The translations under genes and the position numbers were made by a program. From NCBI GenBank assembly GCA_017590115.1, contig JAGGNK010006448.1:10402099-10466098 (forward strand): 64,000 nucleotides of DNA, written 5' to 3'. How positions within the stretch are numbered: position 1 is the first letter of the stretch; each line of letters opens with the position of its first letter. The notes below the pieces were generated by a model. That model had not been told where the DNA came from, ran no database searches, and saw only the letters and a program-made list of their open reading frames with translations. Shown in pieces: positions 38,221 to 52,452 of the stretch. Origin of the DNA: Montifringilla adamsi (taxonomy: Eukaryota > Chordata > Aves > Passeriformes > Passeridae).

Positions 38221-40334
38221 AATCTATCGCTCACCAAATATGAACAAGTACAGTTGTTTGCTTGTTTTGTTTTGTTTTTTTTTTTTCTTGAGAGAACTCA
38301 TTGAAAGCATACTGAATGTTTTTAGACACACATAATAATGAGTATATGTAGAAATTAATTAAATTATCTTTCTGAATAGGATACTAGCAGATTAAAACAT
38401 AATTATGAAGTCAAATATAATTTTCAGTATATAGATCAATTTTTAATTGCTAGACTAATTAGAGAAAGACAAGAGACCTTTGAAATCATTTGACTGAACA
38501 ATTAATCAAATGCAGGGTTTGCATTTTTCCACTCTGGTCCCTGTTCCTTTGCAATTAACACCAGTCTTCCCATAGTCATATAATAGAAGCTTTTGATTTA
38601 GTCATTTAGAAGTTTAACTTCTTGAATAAGACCAATGAACCATTGCATTAATATGCTAATTGAAACTGTAAGGGGTCTGGAAATTATTAAAGTTTTAAAA
38701 TATTTATTGCTGTTTTGCTTTCAGACAGTGCAGGAAGTGAGCACAGAGTCTAAGTTTAAAGATTTGTTTGTGAAAAGATTTTAAAATGGGAAGAACTTTT
38801 AATAGCATTACATAAAACCATTTCTGATTTGGATATTTCAGATGCTTGAATATTTTTGACTGAAATAAGACATTCCACGTTGGGTATAATTTCATTCCTT
38901 TGGGATGTTTTTGCTAATTAAGCCAGCTGAAATGTGAGACAGTGTCATGAAGCAACTCAGACTTTTTTCTCTAACTATGAAAAATAACACAGAATGTTAA
39001 AGAATTACATGATCTATTGTAGTGACAGACTTTTCCATCAGTCCATAAATTAGAGTGTCTATGAGGCTCTGCCAGAACTCATGAACATCATAGGGTACCA
39101 ACATTTTACAGAAGGAGTTATAATTAGATCACAGAGATAAGTTTGAACATAACATATTTTACAGCTATGGGAAAAGTATCTGCCTTATGAAAGTCAGGAT
39201 TAGACTGAGTTTTGAATTTCTTTTAAAAAGTGAAAGATTGTATTTTCTGATAATAGATTTTCAATAATCTGTGGCTTAACAGTCAGTTCTTCTCTTAAAC
39301 AGCAAATAACTACTTAAAATAGGCATTGTAGGATTCATTTTCATTAAAAGGTACAATTTAAGGTCCTTTAATCTGGTTACATAATACCATCTCTACAGAA
39401 CTGTCTCCTTTGTGATCCTGTTTGAAATTGTACACTTAATATACAAAGAGCATGCTGCAGCTCTTGCTGGTTTGTGAGAGGTGGTGCCTTTTTTCAGAGA
39501 TACAGGTGTGCTGGTTTGCAGATTACAGAGGGGGAAATATAAGAGACAGATGTTGACTATGATAAGGAGATGATGATGTATATATGATTAATATATCACT
39601 AAGTATGTTTTGGGACAGTTTGAATGACCTCTTTATTCAGATTAAAATCATGTGCTCTAAATAACAGTAGGCTTTTAATTTAATCAGTGTTTGTCTTTAT
39701 ATTGCCAGGACTCAAATGAAAATGTCATGGGCATTTAGTTTGATGGGACCTTGCAGCTACTACATCATTCCTGTTACAAACAGTAAATGACTCCATATTT
39801 GACCTTTCCAGCTATATCCAGTTACACTGTAGACAGAAAAATTATAGGAGTGTAAATGTCATTATGTGCTTTGATAATACAAATCAAATCCTAGTTTGTG
39901 GATATCAATTACATTGTTATCCTTTAATGCTATCATTTGTTGTTCACATGAAATCACAGCCCACCCTGATTTCATGAAACCAAATTTAAATGTATATGAA
40001 TGTATATGTATATGAAGTGTATACTGTTTAACATAAATGCTGCGTGTCAGTTATGAGTGAAGCCAGGTATCAGAAGTTTGATATCCCAATACAATATCTG
40101 TCATAAACCCAGCAGAAATTCTATGCCTTGGAAATTAATTTCCATGTCTACAAATGAAAGTCATGACTTTTATTGAAACCCAGCATAAAAATAAATTACA
40201 AATATAAGACTTCATCTTACTTCAAAACACGTATAAAAGCATGTTGTACATGACGTAATTTTGGGATTTGTGTTTTTTTATTCCAAGATCGTTCAAAATC
40301 TATTTTGATAAACAGGAAAACTGCAGTCAGCTTT
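38221..40334. other. Unique AT-rich sequence, possible non-coding element
   Basis: A T-rich run lies at 38264-38287. At 38333-38512 there are many TAAT/ATTA cores (attaattaaattat, ttttaattgctag, actaattag, caattaatc). That is the core bound by homeodomain proteins, but it is also common in AT-rich DNA. A short tgtatatga repeat is at 39990-40022. No gene seen. Confidence 0.4.
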
Positions 40335-40362
40335 GTTATATCATGAGAGTTATATCATGATA
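40335..40362. repeat. 14-bp tandem duplication
   Basis: Two adjacent copies of gttatatcatgaga / gttatatcatgata, 13 of 14 identical. Confidence 0.9.
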
Positions 40363-41710
40363 TATGCATAATGCAAGCAAACCCCCTATCTTTTCGGGGT
40401 TAAACATACTGATAGAGCTCTGATGCTCTAGTAGAAGTCATCTAAGTGTGCACCTTTGTGACAATGCAGCCTACTTCTAAAAACCTAAGTGACAGCTTCT
40501 GCAGTCTCATAATGTGCCTCTACCTTGGATAAATGGAGGTGTCTAAAGGTAAATGGACACTTTTCAATTAGTCAAATCTAAATTATGTCATAGTTAATCA
40601 AAATCCAGGAAAGGTTCAGTTACCTAACCACAAGGTCAAATGCCATATGGTCTGTTCTTTGATACCTGTTCTCACAACAGATATTTCTCTGGGGTGTTTT
40701 TATAGATCTTGAACCAAAGTCTCGTGTGACCATTCAGGATGTGGCAGGGTTTCTCAAATGGCATTGGAAGCCTGCCTTTATAATGAAGAGAGTGACTCAT
40801 CTACTTGATTGTGGGAGAAAGGATCCCTAGAAATGCTTCCAAAGCCAATTGCAAGAACTGTGTAACATATGTGAAAATCTACACAAGGTCCTATGTTTTT
40901 GTGTCCTTTCTGCACAAAATTTCAGGAGGTATAATCTATAACTTTTGCTTTTTTTTCTCTGCTTCTAACAGAAAACAACACACCACTGATCTAATAATTT
41001 GTTTTCCAACCCAAATTATAGAAAACATTATGATTCTTGAAAGAATTTACTTCATACCAAGTGGGGTTTTTGCACAATGGAATTTTTCTTATTCACCATC
41101 AAATTTCTTTTTTTAAAAAAATATGCTTATGCAAATCACTTTTACTTTATATCTGCTTTCATCTTCATGGCTCTCATTTGAAACTCTAATGTAGATAAAG
41201 AAATATTTCAATCATAATGCACTGTGTGAAATTTCAATAAGCAAAAGAAGTCAAAGGGAATTTAAAATTGGACCACCAATCATAAGACATTAGTTACTGA
41301 GAATACAAATGCAGTGATCACAGAGAGGGAGAATGGGACAAATCACTTTTCTGAGCTAATAGTTCTCAGAGGTAAAAACAGAGAGGAGGTTTTCCCTGGC
41401 CTTTCTGCAGATAAAGATTTTTTCTTTTATATGTAAAACATGCGATTTTATCACTCAATCCATTTTTCCAAAATAGGGTCTTCGGAAATACTTCTGGGTT
41501 TCCTTTTATCTTGAGATAAAGTTCAAAGTCACTGTGGGTAAAGGGACCATCACGACACTGTTTATGCCAGAAGTACAGGAAAAGAGACTAAATCATGAAA
41601 TGTCTGAATATATTTATAAGGTTTTCAAGAGACCAGAAAATAATAAAGTTCATGCAGGCTTTAATTATACAATCCTTCTGTGAGCATTGTCAGACTAAAT
41701 ACTGCAGTAG
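40363..41710. other. Unique AT-rich sequence, no gene supported
   Basis: A 103-codon plus-strand frame at 40805-41116 begins with TTG and is rich in Phe, Ile and Asn, as expected from AT-rich DNA. No splice context or domain supports it. Confidence 0.45.
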
Positions 41711-41758
41711 GAGGTGGATTTGGGGTTTGGGTTGTTTTTGGGGTTTTTTTTTCTTTTT
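41711..41758. repeat. G/T-rich low-complexity block
   Basis: Alternating G and T runs (ggtggatttggggtttggg, then ttgtttttgggg, then a long T run). It resembles the blocks at 15260-15385 and 44921-44985. Confidence 0.8.
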
Positions 41759-42257
41759 TACTTTAATAACATGAAAGAAAAATCTATTTAAGAAAATGTA
41801 AAAGCATGAGTTTATGAATTTCAATTAATTTCTATTTGATAAAATTATTTTATGTTATTTATTCTGAGAAAATAGTCTTCCTAATTGCTTCAAACTTAAT
41901 AATAAGTTTGAAGAGTACAGACCTCTCTAACTCTGCTTCTATGGATTTCTCTCTTCAAATTAAATTTGGACTTGTATAATATTGAGAAAACTTCTGAGGT
42001 CTTGTCAAAATACAATAGATGCAAGTTAGATACAGATCTACTGAAAATCATGAAAATACTCTGTAAAAAGACAAATACCATATGTCTGTATCAATAGTTT
42101 GACCTGAAGCTATTCTTCATTTTAATGTTTCTCATTATAACGTCTTAAATTTTATTAGTGTTTAAAGAGTTTAGTTTTTCATTTACTGAGGGAAATGTCA
42201 TAGTTTCTTTCCTCCCATGCTTTTCAGTTATGATAAAAATGAGCATAACTATGTGTC
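41759..42257. other. Unique AT-rich sequence, no gene seen
   Basis: No recognisable content. A minus-strand frame of 61 codons at 41896-42081 is chance-like. Confidence 0.45.
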
Positions 42258-42700
42258 TGTGTTGGTTTAAGACAATTTAAAGAGGTGGCAAAATGGCGTC
42301 AGAACGAGAGATAGGTCAGACTTAGCAGAGTGATGTCTGGCTTTTGCATCCTGCACCCATATAAATGCAGAGTGCATGCCTACCTTCATGATGAAGTGAA
42401 GAGCAGATCAGAGTAGCTACTTCCTTTCCTGCTGCACAAACCATTCCCTTTCCCTCTTCTGTGGCATCATCCTATCTGACCCTGTATCCTCCATCAATCC
42501 ACAGCTAAGCTTTCTAGAGATACACTAAGGTTATACCAATTGATGGCTTCATAAATTTCTCTCCCTTTTGGTTCACTTTCTTCAGACAGATCTTGCAATA
42601 AGAATTTTCCAGCTGAAGAACTTACAAGAAAGTGCATTCTGTGTTTTCCAAGATGAAATAAATATTGGGGAAATAAAAGTAGAGGTCTAGAATGTGCTAG
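42258..42700 (+). mobile_element. Possible decayed LTR of an endogenous retrovirus
   Basis: The segment opens with tgtgttggttta, the kind of TG-initiated start seen in many songbird LTRs. It then changes texture, carries a TATA-like catataaatgcag at about 42358, and holds aataaata at 42658. No matching 3' end, target-site duplication, primer-binding site or internal gag/pol sequence was found, so at most this is a solo LTR. Boundaries and identity are tentative. Confidence 0.25.
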
Positions 42701-44920
42701 TTTTTAGTTTAGGATTGTAGAAAGATTTGATGAGCGGATTGAATAATTGGAATTATCTGTCTCTTGCTGGGTTTTGGTGCAGTGGGCTGCTTTGCTGTGC
42801 TTGTCATTAAACTTTTTTCTGCCATACAGTTAAGTATGGAGCAGAGAATTTCAATGTAGAACTCACTTAACTTGTTCCACAACTTGAAGCTATACAGTTG
42901 TGGTAGTATAGAACTGAATCCAAACTCATCGAAACTACTTCTAGACAGCAAAGTTAACTAGGACCATGCTAATGAATTTAGAGTGCTTTTGGGACTTCGA
43001 GTGTTCAGATTTTTTTTTTTTTTTTGAGCTGGTGCTGCACGAGCTTCATGCAATCTGTCTCCTTTAAGAATGCTTTATATGCTTCTGTACCATTTAAAAA
43101 TACAGATATGCTAAAGGAATTGGGATTGAGTGCTCACAAATATATTTGTCATAGATTAGAATATGAATGCATGATGAAATACTGCTTTAAGAAAAATAAG
43201 CAGGGTTCCTCTGTTTGTTAATTAAGAGGTGAAATGCTTTTGGCTGATTTATGAAGCTCTGGAGTAACACCCAGATGTGTAAATGTGTATATGCACCACT
43301 TGTGGGTGAATTCATGTAACTGAACAGAGATATCTGAAGGAAAGATGTCTGCATCTGAATTAATCATGCTTACTTCCTCTTAGAATCTGTGGAGAACAAC
43401 AGAACTTCTCGAGTGTGATTCACTGCATGCCAAAATAGCCTTCTATATCTGACTATAGGATTGCACTGCCTGTTTCTCCCCATAAAGCATACAAGAATCC
43501 TACAGTGACTAGCACAGATAGAAATTACATTGCACATATCTTAGGTCAGAAATCCCATCCTAAAGCACCAAAATAGATTCTCTCTTAGCACATATTATAA
43601 GGGTCTGAGTTTCCCTGGAAATAACGTGATAATGAATAATCAGTGTAGGTATCAAAATAGCTAATTAAGTCTGTAAGGATAGCATGCCTGCTGTGCATTT
43701 GCCAAAGTGCTTATAAAAATGATAAATACTTTTAACATTTTCTTAAAATGTATGTTAGGTTTTCTTGAAATTGTATTAAGAAGTTTTCAAAGCAAAATAC
43801 CTGTACCATGCTGTGTCAATGTGGTATTGCTTTCAAACAATTCAGGTGGGTCAGCTTGAGTGGATCTGAGTGCCTGCAATCATAATAGTATTAATAATAA
43901 CATTAAAAAGCAATAATAGGTAGGAAAATTAGAGGAATTGTTATAAAAATGTGGTAAAGGAATGTGATTTTTCTATTGCCTGCTATCTGGACTAAAGGGT
44001 GACTTCTCTGTTAACAAAGATTTCTGGCTATGCTAAGGTAACCTAGGACTAGGCCATATCCATTTTTTTTCTAACACATGCTTTCCCAGTGTTGAAATAT
44101 TTGATACAGAGATGGGTTCATCTATATGAAGAGCAGCATGGTTTATCAAAAGAGACTGAGGTAGACTGTTTCCAGATCAAATAATTGTGTTTATGAGTGC
44201 ATTGATTATTTATTTCCAGTATGCAGGATTATCTCATTTGGAGGTATTATTCAAATTTATGGAATTCAGGTAAAGAATTTAAGTTTAAGGCAGGTATGTC
44301 TAAAAGCCTTTCCCTATTGGAACCCTTATTTTAGAATAAATTTATTTCCTTTTAGATCAATCTATTTGTCTGCAGAGAGCATGAGGAGAGTTTAGGTTAC
44401 TAGTTTGAAGTGGGTAGCATAAATGTCCCTATTCACTGGAAATCGCATGCCCAAGGCATAATTTAGGTGCCTTAAGGCCCTTCAAATGAGTAGGAGTCAG
44501 ATCCACATTAATTTCCTTATGTATTATCACTTTCCTCTCAAAACCTGAGTTGGAAAACCTTGAAAATTATGCCAAGAGCAAAGTCATCAGACTTATAGAA
44601 TTTAAGGTTATAAATTATCCAGAATGGGGCATGAACTACCCCTTCAGGCAATTGTTTACATTAGAGAGTTTCTTAGTGGTTCTCTGTCATAGGATGGAGG
44701 CTTTATTCTTTCTTTTTCCAGTACTGTGTTCTTTTCAAGCTTATTTACCTACATCTCACTGTGAGCTGCTTTCCTTTTCTTTTGCTGAGTGTAGTTAACA
44801 TAATTTCCTGGATCCTTTTCTATGCAGGAAAACATCGCTGTTCTATATACAGTCCAGCAGTGATTTTGTGCACTTGAATTCAAATACCTCAACTTCTTTT
44901 ATCAGTGTCTGTCATGAGAT
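42701..44920. other. Unique AT-rich sequence, no gene seen
   Basis: A T16 run lies at 43010-43025. Open frames of 80 and 65 codons on opposite strands are not recognisable. No other repeat or RNA gene. Confidence 0.45.
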
Positions 44921-44985
44921 TTTTGGGGGTTTTTTTTGTTTGGTTTTTTGGGGGTTTTTTAAGGTTTTGTTTGTTTGTTTGTTTT
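44921..44985. repeat. G/T-rich low-complexity block
   Basis: Runs such as tttttgggggtttttttttg and a terminal (TTTG)n. Similar in kind to the blocks at 15260 and 41711. Confidence 0.88.
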
Positions 44986-47900
44986 ACAAAAAGCACAACT
45001 GGCTGGTTTAGACATTGCTTATCATACTGGAGAAATTAACACTGAAAATGCAAACAAACTGTCTTCTGGTGATTGTAAATCTCAGGGGGTTAAACTAAAA
45101 CTATGATGTGCTTTCACAATAATTGCATAAAAGAGAATGATGATAATGATAATAAAAGAAGCCTTGGGAATAAATGATAGCTAAAATGATTTTAATCTCT
45201 GATATTAAATATTCTCTCAACACCCCCTTTTAACATTATTTTTCATAAATCCTATACCTAGTTTAGGGCAATGAGATAAGAGCATTTTTAAAAGGAAAAA
45301 GTCTTTGGCTGTAACCGATAATGTAATAAACAATGACAGAGATTGTGTCTTGTCCAGTCTTAAGATCCAATATTTATGTTGCTTAGTGCCCAAGCAGGGA
45401 GCATGTCAGTTGAGTGAATCTTCAGCAGAAATCAATGGCTGCTTTGTATACAGAGGTAAATATAGAAAGGGTTACAAATAAATGAAGTGAGTACTAGAAC
45501 TCATATGGTTTCTGGCTGAATTTGCTGTCAGTCAGAACTGACAGTGGTGCTAAAGTTTCCTATTACAATCAGTGTTTTCAGTAAGCTGAGTAGCTATGAG
45601 ACAGATAAGGCAGATATTAGCCTTTTGAAAGTTTTATTTATAGCCCTTTCCATGCCTTACTTTCTTGAATTTGAAGTATTACTCTCCTTATGAGAAGGGC
45701 GAAGTTTTCTTATTTTCTTATTTTAATAGCAGCAAAATTCAATAAGTGGGAAAATACCTTATTATAGATAACAATCAAAATATGTGCAGTGTTTGCTATG
45801 CATTTTTCTACTGAAATACCTAAAAAACATGAACATTTGATTTAAAAAAACAAAAAAGTAAAAATGTTATGAAGAAATTTATAGTGCCAGAATATTTTGC
45901 TGGATTCTTTCCTGAAGACTTGTAACATAATTTACACACTGAACCAAATTTTAACTTTTTTAATTGAAACCACTTCATATACTTTGCCCCTCTCTTGCAC
46001 TCTCTCTTTAAATGCTTGTCTTCAGTAAATAGATTCTATAGACTTACTTATTTAGTTTTGCCTCCATTTAGCAGGTTCTGTCCTTGCAGCTTGAAATGAT
46101 GATTTTTTAGGTGCCATTGTGCATTCCTTCTGCTACTCACACCTTTGGAAACCTTCTCTAATAAATAGTTGTCATTATTTATTGTAGCTGATATTTCAGT
46201 GCACAATGTTATACTAATAGAAATGCACAAATAGGGAGATCTCTTTGCCTGGTAGTAGATGGAAATATTAAAAGTAATGCTTGCCTTTTGTGTTAAAATA
46301 AAGCACCTTACTGCTTCACAAAAGCTCCTGTAATTGTAATGTGTGGTAACATTTGGAGGATGAGAAGACATTTCATCTGGATATGCTATCAAAGGGACTT
46401 TACTGGTACTGTAAGTGAAAAGGGAAAAATACTGTGAAGTATTAAGAATACTAAATGTCTTCTGAGAAATCAGCTTACTCATCTAATGATACTTGTGGTT
46501 AACTTTGGAAAGAGAAATTAACAAATACAAAATTATTCTGTAAACTGAAGTGGCCCAGAAATAAATGCTTCCTTGTGGATAGATCTCATTCTTTTAATAG
46601 GAAGGGGAAAGCAGCTCATTCTGTGGTGTAGTGATGCCTTTTCTGCCCAAGTGGTCAGAGCATTGTGTTTCTCTCATTAACTCTTGCCATTCTTCAGATA
46701 TACTGTCTGCATGGGGGACAGAATATCAGGTAACCTGTTTTCCAAATTTGATTTATTCTTCTGTTGCTGTTGTGATATCCTGCCTGATTTCGGTGGTCAT
46801 GGTAAATACTGATTTTTGTTAGGGAATGAAGGAAAAATTCAACAATCAGATTATCTTCTTATACCAGCCACAGGCAAGCCAGACTAAAATATGAAGTGTT
46901 TTATGAAGCACTAAATTGAAACTGTCTTCACTAAAATACAGTCAAATGACAGTGCACAGGCATGCTTTATTTTCGTTCATTTCCAGTCTGTCAGAAAAAA
47001 TTGGGGATATCAGTCCTCCTCTTCTTTTGATTATTCCATTATCAAAAGAATGGGGAGTGCCAGAAACATACATGTTGATTTAGTGTTGCACTGATGAAAC
47101 CATTCTGTTTGTGTGATGTGTCTTTTTTCATTGCTTTCTTATCAAGGTGTTTCAGCTGCACCCATCCCAGGTCTTGTAATTGCTTCAGTTGCTTGTGGCA
47201 AAGTTATGTCAATGTCAATTGCTAAATAACTTTTGACTGCTCCATGTTGGATCTGTTAAAAGAGAAAGACAGTGCAGGATGGACTTTTACATGCTGATGG
47301 TGTCATTCTGGGTTGCAAATGGAGGCTTTCTACCAAAGAACATGATTGCTAGTAAACACATTAAATGTAAAGTATTAAACATGAAGCCTGGTAGAATGCT
47401 TATTAGAGTGAAAAAATAGCTGTATGTTAAAAAGAGCTGTAAAGTCATGTGGGAGTCAGATGACACATCCATAGAATATCCAGTAGAAATCTGAAGGCAA
47501 ACCTTGTTAGCCATACTACGTAGAATTCCTGAATTTCAGCAAAAAGTATGTCCCCAGTTAAGACTCAGTGGGAGACACAGTGGTCCCCCAAAGGCAGAGA
47601 AAACACTCATTTGAGCCCTGACCACAGCCATTCCTGCACTGCTTTGAAATGAGATGGCAGTGCCACAGGATAGGGCTGTGCATCAGTGGTAATTAGCAGT
47701 TACTGGAATGTGGAAGCTTGTTCCTCCTGCTGTGTAGACAGCTGCTGAAACAGATTTGGGAAGACACCACAATTTTTCCTGAAGTCCATTAGATACAGAT
47801 TTCAGATTCTTGTATAAGCTATACATTATTTTAAAATCATATATCCAAATTAAAATTAAGTGTAAAAACTTAATGTATCATGTGTCAGGAAAATTAACAC

Positions 47901-50640
47901 AATATAGTATTTCTCTCTTAAAGTAGTCATGTTAAGTATTTAACATACCAAAATACAAGGTCATATGTGTGCTTTTAATATATAAGAAAGAGAGAGGACA
48001 ACTAACTGGTTTACTATGTGACAAGTTTAGAACTAATAAGTTGACCATCAGTTCTCAACTTACATTTTTCAGTGACTTTATATCAGAAAACCAACTGGAA
48101 CATGTTACCAAAAATATCATTTTTGTACCACTCTGAATTTTTCATACCTTTGACATTTACAAACTGCTACAGCTCAGGTAAGACCAAGCTCTGCTCAACA
48201 TGATTATGTTTAGGAGCCAAGAAGCTCTAACATGCCAAAAATTGGAGTCCCAAGCTGTTGTGAAAACATGGCAACAGAGACAGATATGGGAAATCTGTGG
48301 GAGGAAAGGCAGAGGAAAAAAAATAAGGGGCAATGTAAGACCAGTTTTCAATATCTGCCTTCGCTTTGAAGGTGTGCTCTGTAAGTATATTAGGTGCTCT
48401 AAAGTTAGAAAGAGAAACAGATTTATTGACATCACCACCACTGGTGTGACCATCTAGCACCATTCAGTTACCTTGGCTGCTAGCAGTTCAGATTTTTACT
48501 ACATTCTGGGTTTGGCATAGCTTAGGACTGGAAGCTGCTCAGATTTTGCTTCAGAGACCCTGAAGACTGTGAAAAATGAATCACTGAGTTACCAGGCTGA
48601 TTGCAAAATAAAAATAATAAACAGTTAATCCTGCAGGATTTGTAGGTGTCTCTGCACCCTTGTTTGAGAGGGAGCTCCTGTGTGATGGAACCTACAGGGG
48701 TTGCAGAATACCACTCTTCCCTGTTTTCTTCACATCCAGTGGGAGACACTACATTTACAAAGTAGCTCTTGTGTCCTTACATTTACTGTGAAATTTGGGA
48801 CTGATTAAAAATTCTGCTCCCAGGCCATCCGGGGTCAGTTCAATAGCATTGCCTTCTGTGTTTGTGCTTAGCAACCCGCTGCTGCTCCACAAGGTGCACA
48901 CAAATGATCTGTTCTCAATTTCCTGGTGACACCAGAAACATATTCTTCTTAACTTCTCCAAAACAGCTAAGTGTCTTCCAGGATCCACTAGTTTTGTGCA
49001 ACCCACCTGGAGACCCATTTGAGTTTTTGCTGTTGTTGTAAATTATTATTGCATATATGTGGAGCATATGTTATACCTAAAGTAAAATCAGTAGAGCCAT
49101 TGAAGGTACTAATGTAAAGACATGGGCTGTGTTCAGGACCCCTGAGTAAGGATTCATGTTTGTGCCCTGTTGACATAAAAAGGAACTGTTCCAACTTTTC
49201 CACACTGCAACAATATTCAGGATCCTGTTGCTTTAAGAAATAATGCCATTTCCTACTTAGATGATTTATATATCCAAAATTAACATGAAAAAGGCCAATA
49301 GTTTCTGTTGCCAACTTGGCAGAAAGTTAATTTAAACTTTAATTACAGGAAGACATTTTAAAATTCCTTTAAAACTTTTTTTTTTAATTGTTCTGAATTA
49401 TAGGCTTGTCATATTCATTCCAGACATGTGGTTTTAAAAAGGATATTTTTCAGTTTTTAACTGAATAGAAAATAAGTATTTCAGTCTGTCTTCTTTGGCA
49501 GAATTTCATTTTTGATTGTTCATTTAGCATTTCTTCTTAAGTCTTCAGAAGTTCCTCATTTCTGACCCATGAGATGCCTACAGAAATAAATCAAGCTATG
49601 TCAGTTGGATCAATGCAATACAATATTTTTTATTGTGTTAGTTGCTTTCAATTTTTCTTAAATAACTATATTCTTTTAGTCCCAGAGTTCCATGAAACTG
49701 TACTTTTCAAGTTTTAGAACACTTAACTTTCCCATACACTGGCAGTCTATATTGTGCACTTCAGTGACTTCAAGACTAATTTTGTGTGCTCCATTTTCTT
49801 TTGATTGCTTTGATACCTTTTTGTTCACTTAAATCTGGTTAATAGTATTGATTTTTTTTTAAGTCAATCGTTTTAGAAGGACACATTTTCAGTTCTATGC
49901 TTGAATAAACTTTTTTTTTTCCTGGTAATTTTTAAATGCCATGTTTATTTTGATGTGCAAAACTTTGTACATGCTCCAAGATGTCTATAAAGATTTTGGA
50001 GACTAAGAGAAAATGAGAGATGTATCTCTTTCTAATCTGCATCCGCTTTTAAGCTAAAGAAACTATCAGGACATGATAATATGTTTTGTTTCTTAGACAC
50101 ATTTCAGTCTGCCTTATCAATAGTTTTCCTACAAGCAATGAAAACACTTCAAAATTTAAAAAATGTTGAAAATATTTCATTTTAGTTGCCTGTCTTTCAT
50201 GTAATATGAACTTCTCAGCTCTTCAGAGTGGTTGATAGGTATTTCTACAGCAGAGGACTGATTTTCTCTTTCTTCTTAATGGTTGCCCCCACAGGTCCAA
50301 TTTGCCATTATCCTGCTTTCTGAGGGGGAAGCATTTAAAAAGGTGTAAAATGCTGAACAGATGTGGACATTGATGTGCTTTCAATAACCATAACTGAATG
50401 AATAAAACTTTGCTATAAATTAAATATTAACCTTCATGTATAAGATTAATGAATATAATATATTGTTATAACTTTAAGACCCTATCTTTACAGGAGGAAT
50501 AGCAAATTTTTAGATATTGTGTAAATTGCATAGGAGAAGATCTTGTAATTGTTCCAAATAGTAAGAAAATTATAGACAAATACATATTTTGTTGCATATT
50601 CTAATGAAGTCTTGAGGATGACTTTATAGGATTTTAATTA
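44986..50640. other. Long unique stretch, no gene supported
   Basis: The largest open frames are 144 codons on the minus strand at 46048-46482, two overlapping minus-strand frames at 48755-49314 (87 and 108 codons), and opposed frames at 48157-48463. None shows a domain, signal peptide or family pattern I recognise. A T-rich run is at 49376-49385. No transposon family recognised. Confidence 0.4.
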
Positions 50641-50643
50641 TGA

Positions 50644-51075
50644 TTGGAGTCACACATTTTAGCCTTCCTTCAAGATCAGGCAGGAGGGATGCATGACGGG
50701 AGGAATCAATTATGCCAGTGCTGTGGATTTATGCTGCTGTCACAGAAGCTGCATCTACACTGTCAGCTTGAATCATTCAATTTTTCAATCCAGAAACCTG
50801 TTCTTCCTGGTTGTTCACACTTCATGCATGCAGAATCACTCCTGGAATCCCTTTTGGAGTGGACCAACCGTGTCTGTCTGCAGATAAGCATCAGCAAGGT
50901 CTCTCTTCAGGCTGGCCCACGGGTGGCTCCAGCAGGCCAGGAGGGCTGCCATGCTTTTTGGTATACAGCTGTTACTTTCAGCTTCCAGACACCAAATCAA
51001 AAACTTGACAGGTACCAAGGAAGCCATTTAGCATGTCCCTTCCATATCGAAATATTAATTTTTAAAGAATTGTAA
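50644..51075 (+). other. Unassigned open frame of 143 codons, probably chance
   Basis: The frame opens at a TTG; from its first ATG (50689) it is 128 codons. The DNA is richer in G and C than its surroundings at 50880-50960. The translation is rich in Cys, His and Gln with no repeated motif, signal peptide or known domain. Other frames in the same interval are also open, on both strands, so coding is doubtful. Listed because it is one of the two longest frames in the window. Confidence 0.12.
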
Positions 51076-52452
51076 AAATACTGCTACAATGCTTCGTACC
51101 CTGAAATTAAATTGACCTCCGATAAGTCCTTTATGACAGCTGGTGTCACTCAGCAAGAGAAATGCTATCCGTGGTGTGCTGAGTATCCTGAAAATGCTTG
51201 TGGAATACCTATTACAGCCAAATTATATAGCCTGGAGATGCATGCAGACTAATTGAGAAAGAGCAAGATGGGCTTGAATCATTCAGGACTCATTTGGTTA
51301 GGGGAAGGGTCACTCCCTGGAGCATATCACAGGAATCACATGACCCAAATGTGTACATATATCCATATATATGTATATGCTTATAGACAGAAGGGCAAAG
51401 CTTGGTTTTAAAATTCTAGAAATGTGGCAGGCATGAAGAACTGAATGGTTCTTTTTCATGCAGTAAGACTGAATTATCAGTTTCATGGACATCTAAAAAA
51501 TTCATGATAATGTAAATGTGACTTACATTTTTAGAGAACTTTTAGATGTTTTCCCTTCCGCCTGTGATTTTGCTGTTAGCAATGCTCATTTGCTTGTCAG
51601 AGGTAACAGTGAAAGTTTCACCAGATTCATTAACTTATGATGATACACTTGTTTTATCTATAGAAGCTGGGCCAGAACCAACCCTTAGACATCCAGAGAG
51701 AAAACAGTTTCTCTGGAAGTAAGAACACTGGTCTCATCAATAGATCAAGAATGGCAGGTTTTTGGCAAAAGCTTCGAAATTCATGTAGAAACATATACTT
51801 ATTTTTAAGGACGTAGGGCTAAAATTAGCCAGTTAATCTTAGCAGACTATTAATAGTGCTCCTTAAACACAGTGCTAAGCAACAGCTCTATATATCACCC
51901 CTGATTACCATAAAGCTGCTTTAAATTTCTGTACTAACAATTTAAAAACATTATATAGGAAAGATTTTGATTAGAAGCAAACAATGAGGGGAAGGCTGCA
52001 TAGAACCTTCCTTGGAACATGTCTAGGACAGTGGCTGCCTTGTTCTGATTGCTGAGGTGATATAATTTTCAGGTGTCATTCTTTTGCTGCATAACTTTAT
52101 GTTTCTGCACATGTGCTTATGCATAGCTTAGTGCCTTGACTTACTTATTTATCTTTAAATTTCACTAGACAGCACATGAATTCACAAAATAAACAACTTT
52201 CTGAGCCGACTAACTACAACATATATACTTATACTAATACAAGTGTATTCTTTATTTTTTTCTATTTTGCATGTATATAGGTGTTTTCTGTAGTAAAAAA
52301 GACTTAATCTATTAAAGTGGTGGATGAGGAGAAACTTGATGTCATAATTCATTTTCACTTTGAAAGAGGTTCCAGTGAGATCCTACATAAGTGGCCGGTA
52401 GCAGTAGGATATCAAGCATAAGATTCAGAAATAACTTCAGTAATGTGGGACT

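Noticed and set aside
39506..39560. gtgctggtttgcag as an LTR start
   Set aside because: Only the first dozen bases resemble an LTR and the following sequence is unremarkable.
46048..46482. 144-codon minus-strand open frame, the longest in the window
   Set aside because: No domain, no recognised family, Ser/Thr/Ile/Asn-rich as expected from AT-rich DNA, and no splice or promoter context.
48755..49314. Two adjacent minus-strand frames (87 and 108 codons) considered as a broken gene
   Set aside because: Translations were not recognisable and the overlap of 31 bases gives no coherent continuation.
52380..52430. gtggccggtagcag as a second copy of the old repeat at 24754
   Set aside because: Only about 14 bases fit; flanking words of the repeat are missing.
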